Assembly: GCA_021324655.1 (NCBI GenBank)
Contig: JAJPIP010000044.1
Location: 1 to 64,000, forward strand
From: Pseudomonadota bacterium
GTDB taxonomy: Bacteria > Chloroflexota > UBA5177
Direction of reading: 5' to 3'
Length of the DNA: 64,000 bases
The notes beneath the pieces are model-generated. The model searched no databases, had not been told where the DNA came from, and saw nothing but the letters and a program-made list of their open reading frames with translations. A program made the position numbers and the translations under genes. This document shows positions 48,820-58,035 of this stretch, in pieces; position 1 is the stretch's first letter, and each line of letters opens with the position of its first letter.

Positions 48820-51087
48820 TTAGCTCGATCGCTGGGAGAGCGCCTGCAGGACGCGCTCCGGCGTCATGGGCAGGTCAGTGGGGCGGATTCCGGTGGCATC
48901 GTAGATGGCATTGGCGATCGCCGCCGCGCCGCCGACCACCGGCGGTTCACCCACTCCTCGGCCCCCGAGTGGACCGGAGGGATACGGAACCTCGACCAGG
49001 ACGGGATCGATCTGCGGGACTTCGAGCGCCGATGGCAGCGCATAGTCCATGAAGGAACTGGTACGCAGGTGCGCCGACTCGTCGTACACGACCGATTCCA
49101 GAAGCGCCCAGCCCACGCCTTGCGCGACCCCGCCACGAATCTGGCCGACGATGCCGGCGGGGTTGATGGCGCGCCCCACATCCTGTACCGCGACGTAGTC
49201 GAGGACCTCGACCTTCCCGGTCTCGTCATCCACGCGCACCCGCGCCAGGTGCGCGATGAAGCCGGGCGCTGCGTCGTCCGGGGCTGCTCGTCCGCTCCCC
49301 AGAATCGGCCCATGCTTCGAGCCGAATCCGGTGGTAAGGGCGGCGATGCGCTCCAGGCTGACCGCACTGGAGGGAACGCCCTTCACTCGCACCTGTCCGT
49401 CGACGATCTCCAGATCATCCGGGGCCGCTTCCAGTTCGTCCGCCGCGATGGCGAGCACCTGCCGCCGTGCCTCTTCCGCTGCTTGCCGCACCGCCGAACC
49501 GACCGTGAAGGTAATCTTGCTTCCGCCGGCGGCGCCGGCGAAGGGAGCCGTGTCGGTCGGGGCGTCCGCCACCTCGACAGCGTCGTAGCCGACCCCAAAG
49601 GCGTCCGCCGCCAGCAGCGCGAAGCCCGAGCGCGTCCCGCTGATATCCGACGAGCCGACCACCACGGTGAGGGTGCCGTCGTCGTTGAGTCGGCATAGAG
49701 CGCTGGCCGGCTGGGTCCCTCCCGGCCAGCCCCCGAACGCGATGCCGACACCCTCGCCGGGACCCTTCTGATGCCGGTTCTGCCAGGCTGGATGGTTCCG
49801 CAGTGCCTCCAGGACCTCTCGCGAGCCGATGCGCGGCCATGTCTCTTCGCCCGGCATCGAATCACCTTCCACGACGGCGTTCTTGAGGCGCATCTCGAAC
49901 GGATCCAGGCCGAAGGTCCGCGCCAGCTCTTCGATCTGCCCCTCGATAGCGAAGCAGGCCTGAGGCGCGCCCGGGGCGCGATAGGCTCCGCACCCCGGCT
50001 TGTTCGTCAGGATCTCATAGGCGTCGATCCGCATATGCGGGAACCGGTACGTACCGCCGAGCAAGAGAGCAACGATGCCCGCTGTCCCGCCGGGGAACGA
50101 CCCGGTGTCAACGATGATGGTGGCCTGTAACGCGGTGAGAGTGCCGTCCTTCCTGGCGCCCGTCTTGACGCGCATGGTAATGCCGGGGGCCGGCACCCCT
50201 GCCAGAAAATCTTCGGTGCGAGTTAGCGTCAAATGAACGGGCCGCTTGGTGTCCCAGGCCAGGGCGGCGACGAGCGGATCGAACACCGCATACTTGGCGC
50301 CGAACGCGCCGCCGACTTCCGCCGTCCGCACGTTGACGCGGCGCTCTGAGATTCCCAGTCCCTTGGCGACCTCCTCACGAACGAAGAACGCTCCCTGCGT
50401 GCTGGAGTGGACGTCGATATTGCCGGCATTATCGGGAATGGCGACGACGGAGAACGGCTCGAGATAACCCTGGTAGACCCAGGACGTGTTGTAGGTGTGC
50501 TCGACCACGGCATCCGCCTCGGCGAACCCGCGGTCGATGTCGCCGCGCTGGTAGCGCTCGGCGGTCGTGCCGTTCGGCGGCATGGGCAGCTGCTGGGTAT
50601 GTTCGCTGACGCTGGTGTGGGCGCCGGCATCGTCACGGAGGCCGAGTGCCTCGCTATCGTGCACCTGAACGTGCGTGTTCTCCATGGCGGCCACCGGGTC
50701 GCTCAACGCCTCTCGGGGCTCATAGTCAATTTCCACCAGGCCGGCCGCGTCCTCGGCAATCGCTTCCGACTCGGCGACGACGGCGACGACCGGCTGTCCC
50801 TCAAAGAACACGCGGTCGCGCGCCAGCGGATCACGTGACCGGGTGAGCCCGTCGGGCGGAACGAGCGGCAGATCCTCCGCCGTGTAGACACCCACGACAC
50901 CGGGCACCGCTTTCGCGGCCTCCGTGTCAACGCGCGTGATGGTGGCATGGGGGTAGGGGCTGAGCACGAGCCGCGCGTGAAGCAGATTGGGGACCCGTAG
51001 GTCACCCGCGTAGACCGCTCGTCCCAGGACTTTGCGCTCGCCGTCCTCGCGGCGCACCCACTGCCCGATCACCGATTCCGTCGCCAT
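48820..51087 (-). CDS. Xanthine dehydrogenase-family large (molybdopterin) subunit
   Basis: A 755-aa molybdenum hydroxylase catalytic subunit of the XdhA/CoxL superfamily. It begins with SVIGQWVRREDGERKVLGRAVYAGDL, and contains YQGYLEPFS, TQGAFFVREEVAKGLG, FGAKYAVFDPLVAALAW, the substrate loop AYRAPGAPQACFA, and the C-terminal GRGVGEPPVVGGAAA, with its active-site Glu. The CO-dehydrogenase loop AYxCSFR is absent, so it is not a form I CODH. No gene for the FAD or 2Fe-2S subunits is adjacent, which is unusual. ATG 51087 with GAAGAGGAA is preferred; the upstream frame is not family-like. Confidence 0.93.
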   Translation of the reverse strand: MATESVIGQWVRREDGERKVLGRAVYAGDLRVPNLLHARLVLSPYPHATITRVDTEAAKAVPGVVGVYTAEDLPLVPPDGLTRSRDPLARDRVFFEGQPVVAVVAESEAIAEDAAGLVEIDYEPREALSDPVAAMENTHVQVHDSEALGLRDDAGAHTSVSEHTQQLPMPPNGTTAERYQRGDIDRGFAEADAVVEHTYNTSWVYQGYLEPFSVVAIPDNAGNIDVHSSTQGAFFVREEVAKGLGISERRVNVRTAEVGGAFGAKYAVFDPLVAALAWDTKRPVHLTLTRTEDFLAGVPAPGITMRVKTGARKDGTLTALQATIIVDTGSFPGGTAGIVALLLGGTYRFPHMRIDAYEILTNKPGCGAYRAPGAPQACFAIEGQIEELARTFGLDPFEMRLKNAVVEGDSMPGEETWPRIGSREVLEALRNHPAWQNRHQKGPGEGVGIAFGGWPGGTQPASALCRLNDDGTLTVVVGSSDISGTRSGFALLAADAFGVGYDAVEVADAPTDTAPFAGAAGGSKITFTVGSAVRQAAEEARRQVLAIAADELEAAPDDLEIVDGQVRVKGVPSSAVSLERIAALTTGFGSKHGPILGSGRAAPDDAAPGFIAHLARVRVDDETGKVEVLDYVAVQDVGRAINPAGIVGQIRGGVAQGVGWALLESVVYDESAHLRTSSFMDYALPSALEVPQIDPVLVEVPYPSGPLGGRGVGEPPVVGGAAAIANAIYDATGIRPTDLPMTPERVLQALSQRSS

Positions 51088-51230
51088 TTCCTCTTCTCCC
51101 GTCAACGCAATGCGGCCCACCGTGGCAGGCCGTAGCCCATCTTCGCATGAGGATCGTGGCTGCCTATCAGAAAAGTGGCGACGCACGTGGACAGCGCGCG
51201 TGCCGGAGTGTATGCTCTGGTTCCAGAGCA

Positions 51231-51929
51231 ATGCCGCTGCGTCTCCCCTTCGGTCACAACACCGTGCGCCCTTTCGGCGCGGGAGCATGGCCACGCACCC
51301 TCCTGACTGTGCTGACGCTCCTCCTGGCCGCGCTGGGGTCGGCGCCCCACACGAGCTTCTCTGCCGGATCGGCATCGCCGGTTCACCACTGCCGCGGGAG
51401 TACGCGTGCTCGCGTGCCGATTGCCTGGCCCACCGCGCACGATCACGCGATAGATCACCGTCTCCCCTTTCACCACGTCCCGGCGGACATTCGCCGCTGG
51501 GGATACCTCATCGTCCCGACCGCTCGCCGGTATCACGTCGATCCCTACCTGATTGCCGGTGTCATCCAGATGGAATCGAATGGCGACCCTCTCGCCTGGA
51601 ATCTCGACAGCGATGCGCGTGGTCTCATGCAGGTCCTGCACGCCTCCTTCCAGCCGGCCGACAATATACGCCTCGGAGTCTCCATGCTGGCCGGCTTTCT
51701 GGCGCAGTACCATCGCCTGAATCTGGCCCTTGCTGCGTACAACGCCGGTCCCGGCTACGTGCAGGAATACAACGGAGTTCCGCCGTTTCCCGAGACGCGA
51801 GACTACATCGTGATGGTCCGGTACTTTCGTGACCACGACGCTGGGAGACACCTCTCGCTCGCCCGGAGGGTGCGCTTCGAAGCGGCGCTCCACAACCTGA
51901 TTGCCGTCTCCAAACGCCTATGTGGATGA
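51231..51929 (+). CDS. Lytic transglycosylase (SLT domain), exported
   Basis: A 232-aa protein with a signal peptide or anchor (about 20-47: TLLTVLTLLLAALGSAP) and a C-terminal SLT domain. The catalytic Glu is in GVIQMESNGDP, supported by DARGLMQVL and the family motif LALAAYNAGPGYVQEY. It cleaves peptidoglycan glycan strands in the envelope. The ATG at 51231 is used; it has a weak ribosome site and an in-frame ATG at 51147 would add 28 residues. It is divergent from the Mo-enzyme gene and stands alone. Confidence 0.88.
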   Translation: MPLRLPFGHNTVRPFGAGAWPRTLLTVLTLLLAALGSAPHTSFSAGSASPVHHCRGSTRARVPIAWPTAHDHAIDHRLPFHHVPADIRRWGYLIVPTARRYHVDPYLIAGVIQMESNGDPLAWNLDSDARGLMQVLHASFQPADNIRLGVSMLAGFLAQYHRLNLALAAYNAGPGYVQEYNGVPPFPETRDYIVMVRYFRDHDAGRHLSLARRVRFEAALHNLIAVSKRLCG

Positions 51930-52052
51930 TCCTGCTGCCGGGATCATGGGCCTGGCGCCGGGCTGTCCCCGCCGGAATCCCTGCCCGGACGAGTCCTTCG
52001 CCTCCATCGCGGAGGATGAACCTACCTCAGCCCGTCGCGGACGGCGGCCATT

Positions 52053-52081
52053 TTGTCGACAGTTGGACAATAGCCTATACT
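52053..52081 (+). promoter_or_regulatory. Promoter with inverted repeat upstream of the GntR operon
   Basis: A -35-like TTGTCG (52053-52058) and a -10 TATACT (52076-52081) are 17 bp apart. TTGTC (52053-52057) and GACAA (52066-52070) form an inverted repeat over the -35 region. That is a suitable place for autoregulation by the GntR-type protein encoded 55 bp downstream. Confidence 0.6.
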
Positions 52082-52135
52082 CCCGACACGACCACCGTGC
52101 CCTGACCGTCAAGTCCCCCTGCGGAGGGTTAGCGC

Positions 52136-52873
52136 GTGCAGTCTCCTGAGCCGCGGCCCCGCCGGTCCTTCACGCCGGTCCGCCACCCGTCATTGGCCGA
52201 TACCGTCCTGATTGCCCTGCGGCGCGCGATCGTCAACGGTGACATTGAGCCCGGGCAGCGACTGGTCGAGACGGACCTTGCCGACCAGTTTCACGTCAGC
52301 CGGGCCACCATTCGCCAGGCGCTGGAGCGCTGCAAGGTGGAGGGACTGATCGAGATCCGTCCCCGCCGTGGTGCTGTCGTCACCCGCATGTCCAATGACG
52401 TGGCCCGCGATGTCTGCGTGGTCCGCGGCGTCCTGGAGTCATGGGTGGCACGCACGTCGTGCCGGCGACTCACCGACCAGGATCTTGAGAGGATGCGCGC
52501 CCTGAGCCGTGAGATGGGTGATCTGGTCCGCTCCGGCGATGTCTACGGCGTGGCGGAGCGCGACATCGAGTTCCACTCCCTCATTCTGCGCGGCGACACC
52601 AATGCCTACCTTCGCGAGCGATGGGACTCTCTCAATGCGCTGCACGGCGCTCTCCTGGCATCACGTCTTGCCTACTACGATTACGATCCGGCCGGCGTGA
52701 TTGAACGTCATCTCGATCTCGTCGGCGCTCTGGCGCGGCGTGATCCCGATGTCGCGGAGCACGCGGTGCGCGGCCACTACATCGCCCCGTTCATTCCGGA
52801 CGAGTCGGAGACTACCACCATCGTGTCGCTCGACGCCCTGAAACGACCCGCGCGGGAGGCGCGCTATGACTGA
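52136..52873 (+). CDS. GntR-family (FadR/FCD) transcriptional regulator
   Basis: A 245-aa regulator. The winged helix (about 20-88) contains GQRLVETDLADQFHVSRATIRQALERCKVEGLIEIRPRRG-type sequence, and the FCD ligand domain follows (about 95-225) with an RDIEFHSLIL segment and ERHLDLVGALARRD. GTG 52136 has GGAGG 8 nt upstream. It overlaps the deacylase gene by 8 bp and heads an apparent operon of seven genes to 58789. It probably senses a carboxylic acid or amino-acid derivative that the operon takes up and degrades. Confidence 0.92.
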   Translation: MQSPEPRPRRSFTPVRHPSLADTVLIALRRAIVNGDIEPGQRLVETDLADQFHVSRATIRQALERCKVEGLIEIRPRRGAVVTRMSNDVARDVCVVRGVLESWVARTSCRRLTDQDLERMRALSREMGDLVRSGDVYGVAERDIEFHSLILRGDTNAYLRERWDSLNALHGALLASRLAYYDYDPAGVIERHLDLVGALARRDPDVAEHAVRGHYIAPFIPDESETTTIVSLDALKRPAREARYD

Positions 52874-53816
52874 ACTGACGGTGACCAAGATTCCCATCAA
52901 ACGGGGGCAGCGCATCACGCAGGTGGCGCGCGTGCCCATCGCCGGTGCGACGGTCGAGGTTCCCGTTATCACCATCGGCGGGGTACACGATGGGCCGCGT
53001 GTCGCGGTCACCGGCGGAATCCATGGTGCCGAGTACGTCGCGATCGAGGCGGCGCGGCGCCTGGGCATGAGCATCGACCCCCAGGAACTCTCCGGCACGC
53101 TGGTCGTGGTCCCTATCAGTAACACGACTGCCTTCTTCAGCCGCTCGATCTACACCTCCGGACTTGACACCAACAATCTGAACCGCATGTTCCCGGGCGA
53201 CGCCCAGGGCGCGCCCAGCCAGGTACTGGCCGGTTGGCTGTTTCGCACCATCATTCAGCCCTCGCAGTACTACATCGACATGCATGGCGGCGACATGATC
53301 GAGGCCCTCGTCCCCTTCGTCCTGGCTCCTCAGACCGGCAACGCGGAGGTCGATGCACTCTCACTGGCCATGGCCGAAGCATCCGGCATCGAGCGCATCA
53401 TCGCCGGAGACGTCGCCGGGTCAACCAGCGGCGCGGCGGCCGCTGCCGGCATCCCATCCATCCTGGCTGAGGTGGGGGGCCAGGGAGTGTGGCGTGAGGA
53501 AGAGGTCGCGGCCCACCTGGAGAGCACGCTCCGGGTTTTGCGCCGTTTGAGCCTGCTCCCGGGCGATGTGCCCGCCGCCCTGGACCAGCGGACGTACCGG
53601 ACGTTTGCCTGGATGCGCGCGGAAACCCGCGGACTGTTTCATCCATCCGTACGAGTAGGAGAGCAGGTTCGGGACGGTCAACATCTCGGGCAGATCGTTG
53701 ACTACTTCGGGAACCCGCTGCAGTCGGTGAACGCCGTGACGGACGGCGAGGTGGTCTTCCTGGTGACGTCTCTCGCCATCAACGCCGGCGATCCGCTCCT
53801 GGCCCTCGGAGCCTAG
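52866..53816 (+). CDS. Succinylglutamate desuccinylase/aspartoacylase-family deacylase
   Basis: A 316-aa zinc hydrolase of the M14-like AstE/AspA family, which removes acyl groups from N-acyl amino acids or related amides. Zinc ligands are H53 and E56 in GGIHGAEY and H140 in YIDMHGGD; LNRMFPG (105-111) is the usual substrate-binding segment. The C-terminal part (about 225-316) is a beta-domain. It overlaps the GntR gene by 8 bp and precedes an ABC binding-protein gene, so the substrate is likely the imported compound. No signal peptide. Confidence 0.9.
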   Translation: MTELTVTKIPIKRGQRITQVARVPIAGATVEVPVITIGGVHDGPRVAVTGGIHGAEYVAIEAARRLGMSIDPQELSGTLVVVPISNTTAFFSRSIYTSGLDTNNLNRMFPGDAQGAPSQVLAGWLFRTIIQPSQYYIDMHGGDMIEALVPFVLAPQTGNAEVDALSLAMAEASGIERIIAGDVAGSTSGAAAAAGIPSILAEVGGQGVWREEEVAAHLESTLRVLRRLSLLPGDVPAALDQRTYRTFAWMRAETRGLFHPSVRVGEQVRDGQHLGQIVDYFGNPLQSVNAVTDGEVVFLVTSLAINAGDPLLALGA

Positions 53817-53918
53817 CAGAGGGCCGTTGTATCGGTCATTTGGTGGAGGTGAATGGCGTATTGGACGACGTAAGAGGCGCTCGGTCGGACCCTTAGAGAT
53901 CCCGTTGAGGAGAAGTTC

Positions 53919-55496
53919 GTGAACTACCATCCATTCAATCCCTGGCGTCGCGTCCTTGTCCCTGTGTCCCTGGCAGCCGTCGTGCTCAGTGGTTTCGTGG
54001 TCGCGGCGCCGCATGTGGCCCGCGGTGCGACCGCACCGGCGCAGAGTTCGAAGAATACCCTGACCATCGGCTGGAGTATCGAGACCAAGACGCTCGATCC
54101 GGCCGGCAACTCCCAGAATCCCGACATCTGGGTTCAGGTCAACATCTTCGACAAGCTGGTGCAGGTGGCGCCGAACGGTACCAACATCGTCCCGGATCTC
54201 GCCACCACATGGTCGATGTCCAACCGTGGGAAGGTGTACACCTTCCACCTCCGCAAGGGCATCAAGTTCCAGAACGGGGCACCGGTGACGGCCAAGGATG
54301 TGGCCTTCTGTATCAACCGAGCCCGCAAACCGGCTGCGGCATGGTCGTGGACGCTGACGGCCGTCAAGAACGTCACCGCGCCCAACTCCAGGACGGTGCG
54401 CATCACCCTCAAGCATCCGTGGGCGCCGCTTCTCTCCGACGTCTCGCTCTTTGACACCGGCGTTTACCCGGAGGCGTACTTCAAGAAGGTCGGCGCGAGC
54501 GGGATGGCCACGCACCCGATCGGAAGCGGTCCCTATAAGTTCGTGACCTGGAAACGCGGCCAGTACATCCTGCTGCAGAAGGATCCGCACTACTGGAACG
54601 CGGCGAAGTACCCGATGCAGTACGTCGAGTACGAGTTGATTCCGAACGACAACACGCGCCTGCTGCAGACCGAGGCCGGGCAGCTCGACGTGGACAACGT
54701 CCTTCCCTGGAGCGATATCGCCTCGGTCACGCGTTCCGGCAAGGCGCAGGTCCAGATCAACCGCTCGACCGAAACGATGTACATAACGGCGCTCGACACG
54801 CTGCCGCAGTTCAAGGACGTCCACGTGCGGCAGGCCATCAACCATGCGATCGACCGGGCGGCGTTGGTTCGGGCCATCCTCTTCGGTCATGGCACGCCCG
54901 CCAACTCCTTCATGCCGAAGGGCGCGCTTGACTACGATCCCAACATTCCGGTGCCGAGCTACAACATGACGCTCGCCAAGAAGGACATGAGTGAGTCGAA
55001 GTACAAACACGGCTTCACCATCACCATGGAGGTACCCTCCGGAGACTCGGTGAGCAACTCGATCGACGTCATCCTCAAGAGTGAGTTGAAGCCGCTCGGC
55101 ATCACCCTCAACCTGCGGCAGGAAGATCAGACCACGCTCTTCAACAACCAGCAGAAGGCGAAGTACCACCTGACCAACAACCTGTGGACCAACGACATCC
55201 CCGATCCGGACGAACTGGTGTCTTTCGCCGTGGATTACAACCTCCCGGCGTCCCGGTCGTTCTTCACCTGGTACGACAACCCGACGCTGTCCCGGCTCTC
55301 CTCGGAGGCGGAGCAGACCAATAGCGCATCGAGGCGGCAGCACGACTACTACGAGATCCAGACGATCTTCATGCAGCAGATACCGTTCTGGCCGCTGTTC
55401 TACGTGCCGTTTGCAAATGCGGTTGCCAATGGTGTCCACGGGTTCTCGGAGAACCCGCTGGGATACTTCAACCTGCAGGGCGTGCACAAGTCCTGA
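53919..55496 (+). CDS. ABC transporter solute-binding protein (dipeptide/oligopeptide type)
   Basis: A 525-aa family 5 (SBP_bac_5) extracellular binding protein. A signal peptide occupies about residues 1-38, with no lipobox Cys. Family landmarks include TLDPAGNSQNPDI near 52, VPDLATTWSMSNRGKVYTFHLRKGIKFQNG near 90-118, and DVRQAINHAIDRA-like sequence near 305. It delivers a peptide or similar solute to the two permeases encoded next. GTG 53919 follows GAGGAGAAG. No ATPase gene follows in the window. Confidence 0.93.
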   Translation: MNYHPFNPWRRVLVPVSLAAVVLSGFVVAAPHVARGATAPAQSSKNTLTIGWSIETKTLDPAGNSQNPDIWVQVNIFDKLVQVAPNGTNIVPDLATTWSMSNRGKVYTFHLRKGIKFQNGAPVTAKDVAFCINRARKPAAAWSWTLTAVKNVTAPNSRTVRITLKHPWAPLLSDVSLFDTGVYPEAYFKKVGASGMATHPIGSGPYKFVTWKRGQYILLQKDPHYWNAAKYPMQYVEYELIPNDNTRLLQTEAGQLDVDNVLPWSDIASVTRSGKAQVQINRSTETMYITALDTLPQFKDVHVRQAINHAIDRAALVRAILFGHGTPANSFMPKGALDYDPNIPVPSYNMTLAKKDMSESKYKHGFTITMEVPSGDSVSNSIDVILKSELKPLGITLNLRQEDQTTLFNNQQKAKYHLTNNLWTNDIPDPDELVSFAVDYNLPASRSFFTWYDNPTLSRLSSEAEQTNSASRRQHDYYEIQTIFMQQIPFWPLFYVPFANAVANGVHGFSENPLGYFNLQGVHKS

Positions 55497-55508
55497 GGGG
55501 TTAGCGCG

Positions 55509-56450
55509 GTGGGCGGCTACAGTTTCGTCGGTCGGCGTCTTATCCAGGCCATTCCGGTCCTCTTCGGGATCACGCTGGTGTCGTTCTTCCTGATCCACCT
55601 GATTCCCGGCGACCCGGTAGCAGCCATCCTGGGTAACCACTACAACGCGCAGACGGCGGCCGCCCTCCGCCATTCCCTGGGACTGGACCGTCCCATCTGG
55701 GACCAGTACCTGATCTTCCTCGGGCACGTGGTGCATGGGAACCTCGGGCAGTCGATCTACTACGAGCAACCCGTCAGCCAGGTCATCGGTGACCGCATCG
55801 CGCCGACGGCCTGGCTGGTGGTGTACTCCAGTGTCCTGGCCGCCGTCATCTCGTTTCCGCTCGCCCTCGTGTCGGCTCTGCGCCATGACGGCGTGATCGA
55901 CCAGGTCATCCGGGCCGTGTTCGTGGTGGCGTTCGCCATGCCCGCCTTCTGGGTCGGCATCGTGCTGATCCTCTTCCTCAGTATCGACGTCAAGATTTTC
56001 CCGGTAAGCGGCTACGGTAACGGCTTTGCCGGCCACCTCCAGGCGCTGTTCCTGCCGTCGCTCACTATCGCTCTTGCCTTCTCCGCGGTGCTGATCCGTT
56101 CCCTGCGGAACGGCATCCTCGAGGTCATGAGTGAGGATTACATCCGGACGGCGCGGGCGAAGGGGCTGGGCACGCGCCTCATCCTGCTGCGCCACATGCT
56201 GCGCAACGCCGTCCCGCCGACGATCACCATCTTCGGCGTCAACATCGCCTTTCTGTTGGGCTCGACCGTCGTCATCGAAAACGTGTTCGCCGTCGGCGGA
56301 ATCGGGCAACTGCTCGTCTCCGCCATCCTGCAGCGCGATTATGAGGTCGTGCAGGGGATTACCCTTCTCCTCGCCGTAGCCGTGGTCGCCATCAACCTCC
56401 TGACCGACATCGTGCATGTGCTGCTCGATCCGCGCGTCTCGTACGGGTAG
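55509..56450 (+). CDS. ABC transporter permease (DppB-like)
   Basis: A 313-aa permease of the dipeptide/oligopeptide/nickel type with six hydrophobic helices. Landmarks: RRLIQAIPVLFGITLVSFFLIHLIPGDPVAAILG at the start, and the cytoplasmic EAA-type loop SEDYIRTARAKGLGTRLILLRHMLRN near 210-235. GTG 55509 begins 12 bp after the binding-protein stop. It pairs with the DppC-like permease immediately downstream to form the channel. Confidence 0.94.
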   Translation: MGGYSFVGRRLIQAIPVLFGITLVSFFLIHLIPGDPVAAILGNHYNAQTAAALRHSLGLDRPIWDQYLIFLGHVVHGNLGQSIYYEQPVSQVIGDRIAPTAWLVVYSSVLAAVISFPLALVSALRHDGVIDQVIRAVFVVAFAMPAFWVGIVLILFLSIDVKIFPVSGYGNGFAGHLQALFLPSLTIALAFSAVLIRSLRNGILEVMSEDYIRTARAKGLGTRLILLRHMLRNAVPPTITIFGVNIAFLLGSTVVIENVFAVGGIGQLLVSAILQRDYEVVQGITLLLAVAVVAINLLTDIVHVLLDPRVSYG

Positions 56451-56458
56451 TGAGTGCC

Positions 56459-57340
56459 ATGGCTGCCAACGCTCAAGCCGCCCAGGAGCTGATCGATCTC
56501 GATGCCGAACCGATCACAACCAGCCGGCACCGCGCCGTCACCTGGCCGCTCGTGGTGGGATTGGGGATCTTTGCCGTCATCGCGCTGCTGTGCATCTTTG
56601 CTCCGTTGATTACCCACTACGATCCGACGGCGCAGGATCTCCTGCATCCCGGTGCGCCCCCCTTCACCGGCGGGCATGTCCTCGGCACCGACGCCCCCTA
56701 TGGCCGTGATGTCCTGAGCCGCCTGCTGTACGGCGGCCGCGCTGACCTCGCCATTGGATTGGGCGGGACCGGCGTGACGATTGTGGTCGGCACGCTGATC
56801 GGCCTCATCTCCGGCTACTACGGCGGCTGGGTCGACAGTGTCCTGATGCGTATCGCCGACGTCTTCTTCGCCTTCCCGTTCCTGGTGCTCGTGCTGGCGA
56901 TCGTCGCCGCCCTGGGGCCAAGCCTATTCAATCTCTTCGTGGCGATCTGGGCGGTCGGCTGGGTCTCGTACGCCCGCATCATTCGGGGACAGACGCTCTC
57001 CATGAAGCAGCGGGACTTCGTGCTGGCCTCACGGTGCGGCGGCTGCAAGAACGGCCGCATCATGGTCCGGCACATCCTGCCGCATATCATCTCCGCGGCC
57101 CTGGTGTTCGCCATGGTCGACGCCATCGGCAACATCCTGCTGGCCGCGGCGCTCGGTTACCTTGGCCTCGGCGTGCAGGAGCCTGCTCCGGAGTGGGGCA
57201 CGATGATCGCCGACGGCCAGCAGTACATCGTCACGCAGTGGTGGGTGCCGACCATTCCGGGCATCGCGATCGCCATTACCGGCATCTCCTTCAGCCTGAT
57301 TGGGGACGGACTCGCGACGTATTTACGGCCACGGGGGTAA
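56459..57340 (+). CDS. ABC transporter permease (DppC-like)
   Basis: A 293-aa permease with an N-terminal cytoplasmic tail of about 30 residues and six helices. Motifs: LGTDAPYGRDVLSRLLYGGRADLAIG near 75-100 and the EAA-type loop KQRDFVLASRCGGCKNGRIMVRHILPH near 185-212. ATG 56459 is used; a GTG at 56450 overlaps the previous stop and is an alternative. It ends 5 bp before the creatininase gene. Two ATPases must be supplied from elsewhere. Confidence 0.93.
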   Translation: MAANAQAAQELIDLDAEPITTSRHRAVTWPLVVGLGIFAVIALLCIFAPLITHYDPTAQDLLHPGAPPFTGGHVLGTDAPYGRDVLSRLLYGGRADLAIGLGGTGVTIVVGTLIGLISGYYGGWVDSVLMRIADVFFAFPFLVLVLAIVAALGPSLFNLFVAIWAVGWVSYARIIRGQTLSMKQRDFVLASRCGGCKNGRIMVRHILPHIISAALVFAMVDAIGNILLAAALGYLGLGVQEPAPEWGTMIADGQQYIVTQWWVPTIPGIAIAITGISFSLIGDGLATYLRPRG

Positions 57341-57345
57341 GTGAG

Positions 57346-58035
57346 ATGCGTGTCAGCGAGATGAACTGGATGCAGCTCGAGGAATATCTCTCGCGCGACG
57401 ACCGCGCCGTTATTCCCCTCGGGAGTACCGAGCAGCACGCCTACCTGAGCCTGGCGACCGACGCCATTCTGGCCGAGCGCGTGGCGACCGACGCCGCGGA
57501 GCCGCTCGGCGTTCCTGTCTTTCCCGTGCTGGCCTACGGGATCACGCCGTCCTTTCTGGCCTTCCCCGGGAGCGTCAGTCTGCGGGTCTCGACCTACATC
57601 GCCGTGCTCTCCGACATGCTGGACTCGCTGTACGGACAGGGCTTCCGGCGGTTCCTCCTGGTCAACGGACACGGCGGGAACAGTCCGGCGGGATCGCTGG
57701 CCGCCGAGTGGATGGCGAATCACCCCGACAGCAAGGTTGTGCTCCACAATTGGTGGAATGCGCCTCAGACCTGGGAGCAGGTGCAGGCCATCGACGCCGT
57801 CGGAGCCCACGGCTCCTGGATGGAGAACTTCCCCTGGAACCGGGTGGCCGAGACACCCGAGGGGATGAAGCAGCCGGTGAATGCGGAGGCCCTGCGCGCC
57901 CTCACTCCGGATGGTGTCAAGTCGTTGATCGGCGACGGCAACTACGGCGGTGTCTACCAGAAGTCGGACGAGCAGATGCTGCAGCTGTGGCGCACCGGTG
58001 TGGAGGAGACGCGGGGACTGATCCGTGAGCTTTAG
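57346..58035 (+). CDS. Creatininase-family amidohydrolase
   Basis: A 229-aa metal-dependent hydrolase of the creatininase family, which opens small cyclic amides. Metal ligands are placed by PLGSTEQHAYLSLATD (about 24-39), VNGHGGN (about 105), and GAHGSWMENFPW near 148-159. ATG 57346 begins the conserved N-terminus; an open frame further upstream is antisense to or out of frame with the permease. It is in the operon with the deacylase and permeases, which fits uptake and breakdown of a nitrogenous compound. Substrate not identified. Confidence 0.9.
   Translation: MRVSEMNWMQLEEYLSRDDRAVIPLGSTEQHAYLSLATDAILAERVATDAAEPLGVPVFPVLAYGITPSFLAFPGSVSLRVSTYIAVLSDMLDSLYGQGFRRFLLVNGHGGNSPAGSLAAEWMANHPDSKVVLHNWWNAPQTWEQVQAIDAVGAHGSWMENFPWNRVAETPEGMKQPVNAEALRALTPDGVKSLIGDGNYGGVYQKSDEQMLQLWRTGVEETRGLIREL

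Noticed and set aside
48820-51087. Form I carbon monoxide dehydrogenase large subunit
   Set aside because: The diagnostic active-site loop with Cys (AYxCSFR) is absent; the loop reads AYRAPGAP. The medium and small subunit genes are also missing.
53421-56417. 998-codon open frame on the minus strand
   Set aside because: It lies opposite the deacylase, binding-protein and permease genes, whose products are clear. Its translation is rich in Arg, Asp, His and Gly with no family motif, as expected of an antisense shadow in GC-rich DNA.
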